DNA of 64,000 bases from Owenia fusiformis (lineage: Eukaryota; Annelida; Polychaeta; Sabellida; Oweniidae), in contig CAIIXF020000008.1 of assembly GCA_903813345.2 (NCBI GenBank), positions 16,228,822 to 16,292,821 on the forward strand, given 5' to 3'. Below, in pieces: positions 11,988 through 21,329 of this stretch. Each line of letters starts with the position of its first letter. Position 1 is the stretch's first letter. The notes beneath the pieces were generated by a model. The model was not told the origin of the DNA, made no database searches, and was given only the letters and a program-made list of their open reading frames with translations. A program made the translations under genes and the position numbers.

Positions 11988-12960
11988 TGATATATAATAA
12001 TAAAGGGTATGTTTTCAAACTAAACAGAATGCTCCTACCAAAATGAATTTGCCTACATATCCCTGAGACTCTTATCTGATAGATAGGATGCACAAATAAA
12101 ACAAAAGTTTTGCTATTATAGGTAAAAAGTTCTCTTGAAATTTCATGTGATTTAACCTGTTAATTCTGTCCATGGTCCGCCATTTTTGCGGAAGATACAC
12201 TGAAACGCAAACTCCATGAAACGAAACCACTAGAAAAAATGGCACACATTGCGCGCATGTGCAGCAAAGTTTAAACCAATCAGATTATTTGATTATTTTG
12301 CGCACATGAATTATTTGCTTCTGAGCACTTACAAGCTTTCCACAATGAAAAAACCTGGCAGAGACTACCCTTAGCCTTCTTCATTTTGGCGAAATTTCAG
12401 CTCAAACTCGTGACAAATGCATTATGCATACGCTGGTGTGAAGCCTTGGAGACACTCATATTTGTAAATATGATTTATGGTGTATACTTTTCTGCAGTTT
12501 GTGGGGGTTTGGGATATCAAATTCAAATGTTAAAATTCAAGAAAATATGCCAATAAACGACTGATCAATTATATATACCAGCACTGTAGACTACTGCTAA
12601 GTATCCCTACTTCGAAATGATAACCTCAGTCATTCCTTTCAAATATATTTGTTATTTTCTGAACTTAGAAATTTTATTGGATTTACATCTTAGTAATCCA
12701 AATCCAAGGCAACTCCAGTCCAATAGTCTAGGCTAGGAATAAGAAAAAACAGGAAAAAGATAAAAGATTGTCTGTTCGAAAACAGTATTTCTGGATCACT
12801 TACTGACTTGCTGTTGTGATATACGATTACAACTAAAACAGGTCTATATTCGGTTATCCCTTTCGTTATTTGAATACATCCAATATGTTTTATTTTCGAT
12901 TAAATCGGTAACAAAAGTTGTGATTTCCTCATGCGATTTTAGAATTTTTTTGAGCCTCGA
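11988..12960. other. Unassigned non-coding stretch
   Basis: AT-rich sequence with no open frame of interest, no inverted repeat with clear ends and no match to the other repeats of the window. Confidence 0.6.
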
Positions 12961-12969
12961 TTCAGATTA

Positions 12970-13005
12970 AGTCACGTGACCAATTGAGTGACTTCCGGTT
13001 TGATT
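12970..13005. promoter_or_regulatory. Promoter-like cluster: E-box, CCAAT and ETS motif
   Basis: Within about 30 bp are GTCACGTGAC (USF/Myc-type palindromic E-box), CCAAT, and ACTTCCGG (ETS/GABP type). This combination is common in housekeeping promoters. It lies between two divergent genes and could drive a distal HECTD1 first exon. The assignment is inference. Confidence 0.35.
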
Positions 13006-13662
13006 TCTGAAAAAAAGTGAATGCGGTCGTGCTATTTTGACATAAACTGTGTTAAAATAAATTGTAAGTTAATCATTCTCTTGCAAACTTTATAAGAACC
13101 CAATGGTTCTTAGTGGGTAGTATGAATTGAAAGCAACACTTACTGTATAAATATCACAGTTTGAGTTTCAGTTTGAAAAAAATATTTCACAAAAGACAAA
13201 TCTTGATCTCTGACTGAGACATGTGGACACTGCATGTGATAGTGTAGTCCAACAACATTAGACCTAGCCTGGGCCTCGTTTCTTATCTGACATGTCTTAT
13301 GGCTACGGCTAGGTCTAACCTCCGTGATCATTTTGCCCTTGATGCGTTAATTTAATCGTTCCGCAGGTTTCGACAAGCGGAACTAATTAAACCCTGAAAC
13401 CATGGTCATATAACACAGAGAATGTGATTCAAGCATGCATACATACCTTATGAATACATACACACCATCCCGTATCCCCCTTAGACCCTATTGATGCATA
13501 ATTACGAAAATATTGGAGACCGGTTTGGAATATAACGAAAATGTTGGTCAGTTTCGGTAACATCGAAATTGCAAATCGTATCAGAAATTAACCGTCATCG
13601 CGGCACTGCATTTACAAACAGTAGGTTTGCAATTAATAACTATTTTGCGTGTATACACGCGC

Positions 13663-13670
13663 TATATAAA
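13663..13670 (+). promoter_or_regulatory. Possible TATA box of the zinc-finger gene
   Basis: TATATAAA lies about 170 bp before the donor of the first exon, in a locally more CpG-rich stretch. Transcription would then start near 13690-13700. Confidence 0.35.
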
Positions 13671-13694
13671 TCAATCAAAGATACCTGTTATCCT

Positions 13695-13840
13695 CAATAT
13701 CCTCGAGTAATCGCGATAATAATTATCAATCTATTTGACAACAATTTCGTTTCGCTAGTTAGTAGTTTAATTTTACGATCCGGGACACTCGGACGAACAG
13801 ACACAATGACGGACATGCGGAAATGTCATTTTAGAGATCG
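13695..13840 (+). other. Non-coding first exon of the zinc-finger gene (5' end approximate)
   Basis: A strong donor, GATCG|GTAAGTG, ends this exon. The matching acceptor is TTTTCAG before 15550. After splicing, an ATG at 13806 opens a 22-codon upstream frame that crosses the junction and stops at TAG shortly before the main ATG at 15601. The 5' boundary is set only from the TATA-like motif. Confidence 0.5.
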
Positions 13841-14008
13841 GTAAGTGTAGCCTAATTTTACGAGTATAAATGAACATTTAATAATATTGTGTTAAATCGC
13901 TTGATGTTATGTGTTTTTATATTATTGTCAAGTATCAATTGCACGTTATCGCGGCAAAATGGTTTCGATGGATCCAGAGCTTGCATCAAAGGAAAGAATA
14001 GCAAAGAG

Positions 14009-14072
14009 GTTAAACTCAATAACGGCCCCAAGAAAATTCCTAATAGTAAAGAACGCCGTTATTGAGTTTAAC
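14009..14072. repeat. Perfect 18-bp inverted repeat with 28-bp loop
   Basis: GTTAAACTCAATAACGGC pairs exactly with GCCGTTATTGAGTTTAAC. The surrounding bases do not extend the stem. It could be a short MITE-derived hairpin; the element it came from was not identified. Confidence 0.8.
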
Positions 14073-14321
14073 GACGTTGAACTAGTGATAGTGGAATACT
14101 ATTACCTTATTCTTCGGCCAAAGTGTGGCCTTACGTTATCATCAAGCCCTGTTTGTTTTATTGCTTTTTACGCTATCCCGTGTGGACTGTTGCTATAAAT
14201 TAACTCAAATGTAATAAACATACCTTCATTGAACTTAGTATGTAGTCTTAGTTCATATGACCATCTACATCGGCTTTTATTATCCCATCGAACAAAGTTC
14301 GGAGGGATATAGGGAACGCCT

Positions 14322-14373
14322 CCGTCCGTCCGTCCATACGGCCGTCCGTCCGTCTGTCCGTCCGTCCGTCCGG
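14322..14373. repeat. CCGT microsatellite after a short hairpin
   Basis: About 12 CCGT units with interruptions. Immediately upstream is a self-complementary TCGAACAAAGTTCGG hairpin. Immediately downstream is text (ACTCAAATACCATTGGCCCG) that leads into the 147-bp tandem repeat. The order hairpin, microsatellite, tandem repeat resembles helitron-like interspersed elements. Confidence 0.75.
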
Positions 14374-14439
14374 GCAATAACTCAAATACCATTGGCCCGA
14401 TTTTGTTCATATTTTGTACACATATACCCTATGGGGGTA

Positions 14440-15250
14440 GAAGTTCTGCTCGAAAGCCGATTTTCAAAATGGCCGCTCACTTCAAAATGGCGGCCATTTT
14501 AGTGCCGATTTTACAGTAATTTAGGTGTGATATGTAAAACTGTAATAGCAATATGTTTTAAATGTAAAAAAATTATAAAGGACATTAATAATGCTACAAA
14601 TGTAGATATTAAAGAAGCACATGGCAGCCATCTTGAAAAATGGCGGCCTTTACTCGTCATTTTACGATTTTTGCTATAACTCAAAAAATAGTGGAGCGAT
14701 TTTGTTCATATTTGGTATGTGAATACTATAAGCATGGCACACTGTCCTATGACACTTTTGGTAGAAGGCGGCCATTTTGAAAAAAATTTTGAAAAATGGC
14801 CGCCATTTTAACGTATTTTACTATAACTCGAAAAGTATTGTAGCGATTTTGTTTATATTTGGTATGTGAATACTATAAGCATGGCACACTGTCCTATGAC
14901 ACTTTTGGTAGAAGGTGGCCATTTTGAAAAAAAATTTGAAAAATGGCCGCCATTTTAATGTATTTTACTATAACTCGAAAAGTAGTGGAGTGATTTTGTT
15001 CATATTTGGTATGTGAATACTATAAGCATGTCACACTGTCTATTTCTAATGACACTTTTGGTAGACAGTGGCCATTTTGAAAAATGGCCACCATTTTAAC
15101 ATATTTTACTATAACTCGAAAAGTAGTGGAGCGATTTTGTTCATATTTGATATGTTATTGTGAATACTTTAAGCATGGCACATTGTCTAATAAAACTTTT
15201 GGGGAGTAGTCGGCCATTTTGAAAAATGGCCACCATTTTTATGTGTGTTA
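14440..15250 (+). repeat. Tandem repeat, about 147-bp unit (AATGGCGGCC type)
   Basis: About four units marked by GAATACTATAAGCATG at 14721, about 14868, about 15015 and about 15159, with AAAATGGCCGCCATTTT palindromes and ACTATAACTCGAAAAGTA between them. The same family is found inverted at 63480-64000. Confidence 0.85.
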
Positions 15251-15600
15251 TTTTACAAGTACGTGTGCGATTTTTCAAAAATTTTAGAGGTGGCTACTTA
15301 GCATATTATTTCTTCTGATGCAACTTGGCTAGTGAGCAACCATTTTGAAAACAGTGGCCTTTCTGGTGTGTTGTTTTATGATATTTGCTATTCGTTTGTA
15401 AAAATGCCAGCCATTTCTGTTCGATGGGATTCGCTACGCTTTGGCGTTGCCGTTGTTCTGGTTTAGCCTTTTCTAAGAGCAATCTTTTGAAAATGATCCT
15501 TCGGTTTTCCTAATGATCTCATTATAGCTGTTGATTTTTGTATTTTCAGGTTACTGTCATATTCTTGCCTACTGAACTACTAGTATACGACTAAGTGAGG

Positions 15601-18429
15601 ATGGCATCACATCAGCCAACAAAGCCTTCTGACCCGAGTGATGGCTTTAAATGTCCCCAGTGTGGAAAGTGTTTTCAGAAAAGAACAGTATTTAAGTATC
15701 ACCAAGACATGCACATTCTTGAAAATACATTTTCTGGATCAGAACCAAAACAAAAGACACCTTTCCAATCTGGTTCAAACAACCCAGTCACTGTATGTCC
15801 ATCAAAGAGCTATGAACTGTCTCATTCGAAGTATGATAAAGATCTGGACATTCTACAGAGCATATTTTCATCTGAGACACCAACGTATGTGAAAGAGAGT
15901 GCTCCCCAAATAGATTCCCCGCCTGCTATACAATGTAAAGTCTGTAAACTTCCATTTAGTAATGAACAGGATCTGCTGAACCACAGCTACATCGATTGTA
16001 TTCGTGTTTCAAGTGGTAACAAAGTCAGCAAACTTCCCGAGCGTACAAGAGCTAAGATGGGCGTGAATATTGAGCCATTGAATGAGCCTCAAGGTCATGG
16101 AGATAAAAGATCAAGGTCAAGATCACCTGAAAGGGACTTGAAAAGACTTAAGGTGCCCCCTGTTAGTGATTCTGTCACTGCGGTTCTTAAATCATTCACG
16201 TACAAATGTAACAACTGTAGTGGGGAATTCACCAACTTTAAACGCTTAAAGATGCATCAAATCGATGGATGCAATAAGCCAATTGATGTAATAGATGATG
16301 GAGGTAATGAGAAAAATGATACACCAGAACCAGTTAAAGATTCACTTCCAGTGATGGGGTCAAAATCTTATCTTCAAAATAAGATTTGTGCTGGATGTGC
16401 GCTTACATTTGAGACAATAGGTGATTTGGAAGATCATTTACGCGGTTCAAAACAACCCGAATGTTGGTCAAAATCTTTCCCCGATAAGGTCATGACAGCA
16501 AATAAAAACTTCCCATGTGGTGACTGCTTCGAGAGATTTACAAAACTAGATGATCTTTTTGAGCATGATAACAACTGCACTGGATATACCTGTTTCAAGT
16601 GTTCTATAAGGTTTGATAGTGCAGTTGCATTAAGTGAGCATGCAATTTCCCATGGTATGTGGAAATGTAGACATTGCCCAAAGTCTTACCCTAAGAAAAA
16701 GCAGATGATGATGCATATTAAACTGGAACATCCAGAGCAACTCGGTATAAAAATAAATCCTGGAGATGAAAAGATCGTGAAATGCAGGTTGTGTCGTCAA
16801 ATATTTCAGAAACCCGAGAGTTTGGAAATTCATATGAAAGAACATAAAGAGGTTCCAACATTGCCGTGTGAAGAGTGTGACAGAATTTTTACTTTCAAAT
16901 GGGAGCTGAAATCGCATCTTAAAGAAACACATGGAATGACATTAGCAGAGCATGAATGTATAAGTTGTGGCGCAAAATTTCCAAAATTGAGAGGTCTTAG
17001 ACATCACTACAGAGTTGACTGCAAAGGAGAGAAAAAAGTTTGCTTCCGTTGCAATATGACATTCGAGGATCATAATCTGTTTAAAGAGCACATGGAAGAA
17101 CATAAAGAACAGTGGAGGGCTAGATTTAAACATGTACAATTTAAATGTAAACGTTGTCATAAAGTGTTTGGTGATCATAAAACATTGCAATATCATATTT
17201 ACAGTTGTACTGGTGTTCCATCAAGGTTACCGGGAAATGTTCAATCAAAGTTACCAGAAAATGTTCCATCAACATTTTCAAAAACCCAAAAATCTAATGG
17301 AGGAAATTCATGCCCAGCATGTAAAACAGATTTTGAAGATCTATTTAATTTTCAAATGCACATTTATTCTGGAAGGTGCTCAAGTAGTGCAGAAACATCA
17401 GACACAAGATCAGAAGTTGTCATGGCACAAAGAGGGAACCATTCTGTGCCAGAAAATGCAGACTCTGAGTCAGTTTGGAAATCAGGAGAACAAAATCAGT
17501 TTATTTCTGCACAAGATAATCCGGGAATATCAGACACAAGATCATTAACACATAAAGAGTATGGTTCTGTACAAAAGAGAATGGAAAATCCAAACTGGAA
17601 TTCAGGACAGCAAAATGAGTATGCTTTTACGTCAGATAGTGCTGAGATATATTCACAGATTGGAACTCAAAATAAGTATGGTTCAGTGCAAGATAATCTG
17701 GGAATATCAGTCACAAGATCATTAACACATCAAGAGTATGGTTCTATACATAATAGTTCGGGAAATCCAGACTGGAGTTCAGGACAGCAAAATGAACATG
17801 ATTCTGTACAAGATAATTCAAGAATTCCAAACCCAAGAATAGAAACACAACAAAAACATGTTCCCTTGACAAATAACTCTGAAAAATCTCCATTAGAAGA
17901 AACACCAAGTTCTGTGGTTGATTCGTCCAAATTGGTTGGCACAATGGTATGTAAGCATTGTAATAAACATTTCTTTTCTAAAAAGAAATTCAACTCGCAT
18001 GTTAGATATTCATTCTGTGACCTCAGCGAAGATCAGATTTACAAGTGCATATTGTGTAACCAACGATTTCGAACAGATAAACAGTTATTTACGCACATGA
18101 AAAAATGTCCTCGTCAGGATGCAAACGTGGACCTCGAAGCCTTGAAAAAGAAGGAGGAAAAAAGGCTTGTAAAAAAGGCCAGAAAACAACAAAAGATAGA
18201 ACAGGCAGCAGAAGAAAATCGGATATGTCCTTACTGTGGGAGAGTATCCCACAGTCAGATGGCTCTTGAAGAACATAAGAGAAGGCACATAGAAGAGCCC
18301 ACCATTAAGTGCATAACATGTGACAAGTTATTCTACACACAGCAAGCGTTAGAGAACCATGAACTTTGGCACATCAACCCTTTTAACCCAAAAGCCAGAA
18401 AACCTCATGCGAGGTCACTCAAGAAATGA
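15601..18429 (+). CDS. Multi-zinc-finger protein (C2H2 and C2HC fingers), 942 residues
   Basis: A single coding exon. About 17 zinc-finger motifs are visible. The first is canonical (CPQC...H-x3-H, residues 18-38). Many others end in Cys instead of the second His (C2HC), e.g. CKVC...SYIDC, CNNC...QIDGC and CISC...YRVDC. Twelve fingers follow between residues ~108 and 600, then a Ser/Asn/Gln-rich linker with an internal repeat, then four more fingers up to the C-terminus. Linkers are not of the TGEKP type. Basic stretches (RSRSRSPERDLKRLK; KKARKQQK) suggest nuclear import. A role as a nuclear nucleic-acid-binding protein is inferred; I recognise no orthologue. The start is the ATG at 15601: the frame can be read back to a GTG at 15595, but that is not a plausible animal initiator. 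The acceptor at 15549/15550 places the coding start 51 bp into exon 2. Confidence 0.93.
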   Translation: MASHQPTKPSDPSDGFKCPQCGKCFQKRTVFKYHQDMHILENTFSGSEPKQKTPFQSGSNNPVTVCPSKSYELSHSKYDKDLDILQSIFSSETPTYVKESAPQIDSPPAIQCKVCKLPFSNEQDLLNHSYIDCIRVSSGNKVSKLPERTRAKMGVNIEPLNEPQGHGDKRSRSRSPERDLKRLKVPPVSDSVTAVLKSFTYKCNNCSGEFTNFKRLKMHQIDGCNKPIDVIDDGGNEKNDTPEPVKDSLPVMGSKSYLQNKICAGCALTFETIGDLEDHLRGSKQPECWSKSFPDKVMTANKNFPCGDCFERFTKLDDLFEHDNNCTGYTCFKCSIRFDSAVALSEHAISHGMWKCRHCPKSYPKKKQMMMHIKLEHPEQLGIKINPGDEKIVKCRLCRQIFQKPESLEIHMKEHKEVPTLPCEECDRIFTFKWELKSHLKETHGMTLAEHECISCGAKFPKLRGLRHHYRVDCKGEKKVCFRCNMTFEDHNLFKEHMEEHKEQWRARFKHVQFKCKRCHKVFGDHKTLQYHIYSCTGVPSRLPGNVQSKLPENVPSTFSKTQKSNGGNSCPACKTDFEDLFNFQMHIYSGRCSSSAETSDTRSEVVMAQRGNHSVPENADSESVWKSGEQNQFISAQDNPGISDTRSLTHKEYGSVQKRMENPNWNSGQQNEYAFTSDSAEIYSQIGTQNKYGSVQDNLGISVTRSLTHQEYGSIHNSSGNPDWSSGQQNEHDSVQDNSRIPNPRIETQQKHVPLTNNSEKSPLEETPSSVVDSSKLVGTMVCKHCNKHFFSKKKFNSHVRYSFCDLSEDQIYKCILCNQRFRTDKQLFTHMKKCPRQDANVDLEALKKKEEKRLVKKARKQQKIEQAAEENRICPYCGRVSHSQMALEEHKRRHIEEPTIKCITCDKLFYTQQALENHELWHINPFNPKARKPHARSLKK

Positions 18430-18515
18430 AATGTAACATTAACCATTTTTATTCAAAAGGCAAAACTGATGTTGTGGCAACTAAAGAAGTGAATGTTTAA
18501 CAACTCATTTTACCC

Positions 18516-18521
18516 AATAAA
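18516..18521 (+). terminator. Polyadenylation signal of the zinc-finger gene
   Basis: AATAAA lies 87 bp after the stop codon, the first good signal downstream. Confidence 0.65.
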
Positions 18522-18607
18522 TGCCAAAATCCGAAGTCTTGGAAGAATTGAAATGTTCCAAGTTTGAATTGGGACTGTTACACAACAAATAATTCATGAG
18601 TATACAG

Positions 18608-18904
18608 TGTCACTCCCGGGGGTTTCACTCCAATATACTTCTTAATACCTATGTGCCGCCCCAGAGACCCCCTTTTTAAGCATTTTTTCCATTTCAATTT
18701 CCTCTCAATATTGAAGGTTTCCATGTTTAATTCCTCTGAGACTAATAAATGACTAATTTTGACTTAAAAAGGGTGTTTTCTTAGACAATTTTCCATGTTT
18801 TTTTCCTCTCAGATTGGCCAATTTCCATGTTTTATGCTCAAAGCCAAAATTGACCGTGCTGTACATACCTACCCAAATTATTTGGAGTGAACCCCAGGGT
18901 GTCG
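18608..18904. mobile_element. MITE, family R2
   Basis: The ends are inverted repeats of about 24 bp: CACTCCCGGGGGTTTCACTC on the left, and GAGTGAACCCCAGGGTGTCG on the right. The interior has TTTCCATGTTT/CCTCTCA modules. A truncated inverted copy lies at about 47418-47610. No coding capacity. Confidence 0.7.
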
Positions 18905-19054
18905 CTATTCAACAATACATGCAGCTTGTTAGGTGATGATTAGATGTTAGTTAATTTGTGTATGGTATTATTCTTTAATTTTGAAATTATATGGAAATTA
19001 ATTTAATGTGTGTCACCCATTCATGTGTTTATGTAGAAATACACCACTCAATGT

Positions 19055-19498
19055 ATACAGAATACCAGATCATTTTGAGTGATATCATTTTTATCACTAG
19101 AAATGGTCTGATATTGGGTTTATCACATGATTTCTATGAAAAATTCAAAAAAATTCAAATTCATGTATCACATGGATATGGATGGGATAAATGATATCAA
19201 CTGCATATGAGGTTGATCAGATAAACAGTTTTCTGAAAAATATCACACAATTATATCATGTGATAACACATGAACTGTGAGATCAACTTTATTATCTTAC
19301 GATTACGTTTTACCTGTACAATAACAGCTAGTGATTTTTTTCTGATATTATTGAAATCCACGTGATATTTTTTAGAAAATCATTTATCAACCTCATATAT
19401 GTGGTTGATATTGTTCTTCGCTTACTCATGTTGATATTTGATATCAACTCGTGGATGAAAATGATATCACTGACTCAAAATGATCTGATATTCTGTAT
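19055..19498. mobile_element. Foldback element, about 444 bp
   Basis: The outer arms pair over about 40 bp (ATACAGAATACCAGATCATT against AATGATCTGATATTCTGTAT). An inner pair involves ATATGAGGTTGAT and ATCAACCTCATAT. The many GATATC/TGATAT motifs come from this structure. No transposase. Confidence 0.7.
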
Positions 19499-19888
19499 TT
19501 ATTTTATCGCTGTCATATTTCCCACTCTTTCATTAGTCTTTACATTTCACGTGACAGAAAAATAATAAGACATATTCAACGGCCATGCCTGTGATGTTAG
19601 AAAAAAGGGCGTATTGTTCAGTGAATACACCTTGCTAGAATCATTGAAAGATGAACAGGTATTCACCTCATTAATATGAAATATTTGTATAATATTATGA
19701 ATGATATTGTCAACGTACATGTACAATTGTTTGAGTTTACACCATATAAGGCCTCTGTATGTTTTATATATTTACTAGAATAGTGTTATATGTTCTATAG
19801 TGATATGCACCATTCTCACAAAAATAGGGACAGGTCATTTTGCGCCCAGTTTACACACATGCTTTCTAGAGACTTTAATGATCACTTT

Positions 19889-20012
19889 AGGCCCATAGCC
19901 AAGATTTGTGAAGGGGGGTTTACTCAATGTTGACGCACATGAAAAGTGCTGAGAATGGTGAAAAACTATTATTTTCGCTCGAACCCCCGAACTCCCTCCA
20001 CCTATGGGCCTG
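19889..20012. mobile_element. MITE, family R1 (complete-looking copy)
   Basis: Terminal inverted repeat TAGGCCCATAG at the left and CTATGGGCCTGA at the right. The interior has GGGGGGTTTACT and AAAAGTGCTGAGAATGGTGA, in the opposite orientation to the copies at 4.1 and 9.5 kb. Confidence 0.7.
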
Positions 20013-20066
20013 ATCTTTCATTTAGTTGCAGATAGAATAAAATCTTGAATAGAAGAAAATAAAATA

Positions 20067-20587
20067 CATGGTGTCCCAAAAGTATGGGACTCCCCTTAGG
20101 CAGACATACCAATGTCTCCATAGCATGTGTCATATATCATTTTAAAGCTGATTTGTCCAGTATCATGGCTCAACTCACAAATGGGTAAAAGTTCCAGGCA
20201 TTTTAAAATTAAGTGTTCAGCCAAAATTAAAGTTCAGTTTTACACCAAATAAAACTTCTAAAGCATTTTAGTAGAGTTTCCTTGAGGTATCTGCCCTTAT
20301 CGTCCTCTTTTTCTAACTCAATATTAATCCTATCTTTGATGATAGCACACATATTTTAAGTCACATACAGGTCAGAGCTGTTTCCAGGATACTCTTCTTA
20401 ACTTTAATTTTAGCCAAACACTACGTTTTGAAATACCTGGAACTTTTTCCCATTTGTGAGTTGAACCATGATAATGTATCAGTGTAACTTTGGATAAGCT
20501 TTCAAATGATAAGTGACACATACATGTAGTATGGAGACATACAGGTATTTGTCTGCCTAGGAGGTCCCATACTTTCGGGACACCCTG
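20067..20587. mobile_element. Mariner-type MITE, 521 bp, TA target duplication
   Basis: The termini read CATGGTGTCCCAAAAGTATG and CATACTTTCGGGACACCCTG, flanked on both sides by TA. The arms stay complementary for roughly 190 bp, including GGCAGACATACCAATGTCTC and its inverse, and AACTCACAAATGGG with CCCATTTGTGAGTT. No transposase frame is left. Confidence 0.8.
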
Positions 20588-20702
20588 TACATAGTTGTAT
20601 CATAGTACTGTATATACATGTACATGTATATGTAAATGCCTTGGACAAAAATATAATTTCAAAAAGCAATGTCTTGTTATTTTAGATTTTTTCTGTCCAT
20701 TG

Positions 20703-21202
20703 NNNNNNNNNNNNNNNNNNNNNNNNNNNNNNNNNNNNNNNNNNNNNNNNNNNNNNNNNNNNNNNNNNNNNNNNNNNNNNNNNNNNNNNNNNNNNNNNNN
20801 NNNNNNNNNNNNNNNNNNNNNNNNNNNNNNNNNNNNNNNNNNNNNNNNNNNNNNNNNNNNNNNNNNNNNNNNNNNNNNNNNNNNNNNNNNNNNNNNNNNN
20901 NNNNNNNNNNNNNNNNNNNNNNNNNNNNNNNNNNNNNNNNNNNNNNNNNNNNNNNNNNNNNNNNNNNNNNNNNNNNNNNNNNNNNNNNNNNNNNNNNNNN
21001 NNNNNNNNNNNNNNNNNNNNNNNNNNNNNNNNNNNNNNNNNNNNNNNNNNNNNNNNNNNNNNNNNNNNNNNNNNNNNNNNNNNNNNNNNNNNNNNNNNNN
21101 NNNNNNNNNNNNNNNNNNNNNNNNNNNNNNNNNNNNNNNNNNNNNNNNNNNNNNNNNNNNNNNNNNNNNNNNNNNNNNNNNNNNNNNNNNNNNNNNNNNN
21201 NN
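20703..21202. other. Assembly gap (500 N)
   Basis: Exactly 500 unknown bases, the conventional size for an unsized scaffold gap. Open frames across it are artefacts. Confidence 0.98.
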
Positions 21203-21329
21203 ACAATTTTAACCAGAGACATATAAAACATTTTATTTTTCTCTGTTTTAACTAAGGTATATAATTTCATAGCGTAATGCATATGTTTTAAAAAGCCGAT
21301 ATGTCTCCAATTTTACATTTCGATAACTT

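Larger units (their letters stand above)
13841..15549 (+). other. Intron 1 of the zinc-finger gene
   Basis: GT-AG intron of 1.7 kb, filled largely with repeats: a perfect hairpin at 14009, a CCGT microsatellite at 14322 and the tandem AATGGCGGCC-type repeat at 14440-15250. Confidence 0.6.

Noticed and set aside
13911-14198. 95-codon plus-strand frame before the CCGT microsatellite
   Set aside because: It crosses the perfect hairpin and lies in the predicted intron; no domain and no conserved pattern.
14257-14502. Frames with repeated Arg/Pro/Ser or Arg/Thr/Asp-Gly residues
   Set aside because: Translations of the CCGT microsatellite.
15595-15600. Extension of the zinc-finger frame to a GTG two codons upstream
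   Set aside because: GTG is not a plausible initiator in an animal gene and an ATG follows at 15601.
20595-21282. Open frames of 174-205 codons on both strands
   Set aside because: They consist almost entirely of the 500-N gap.
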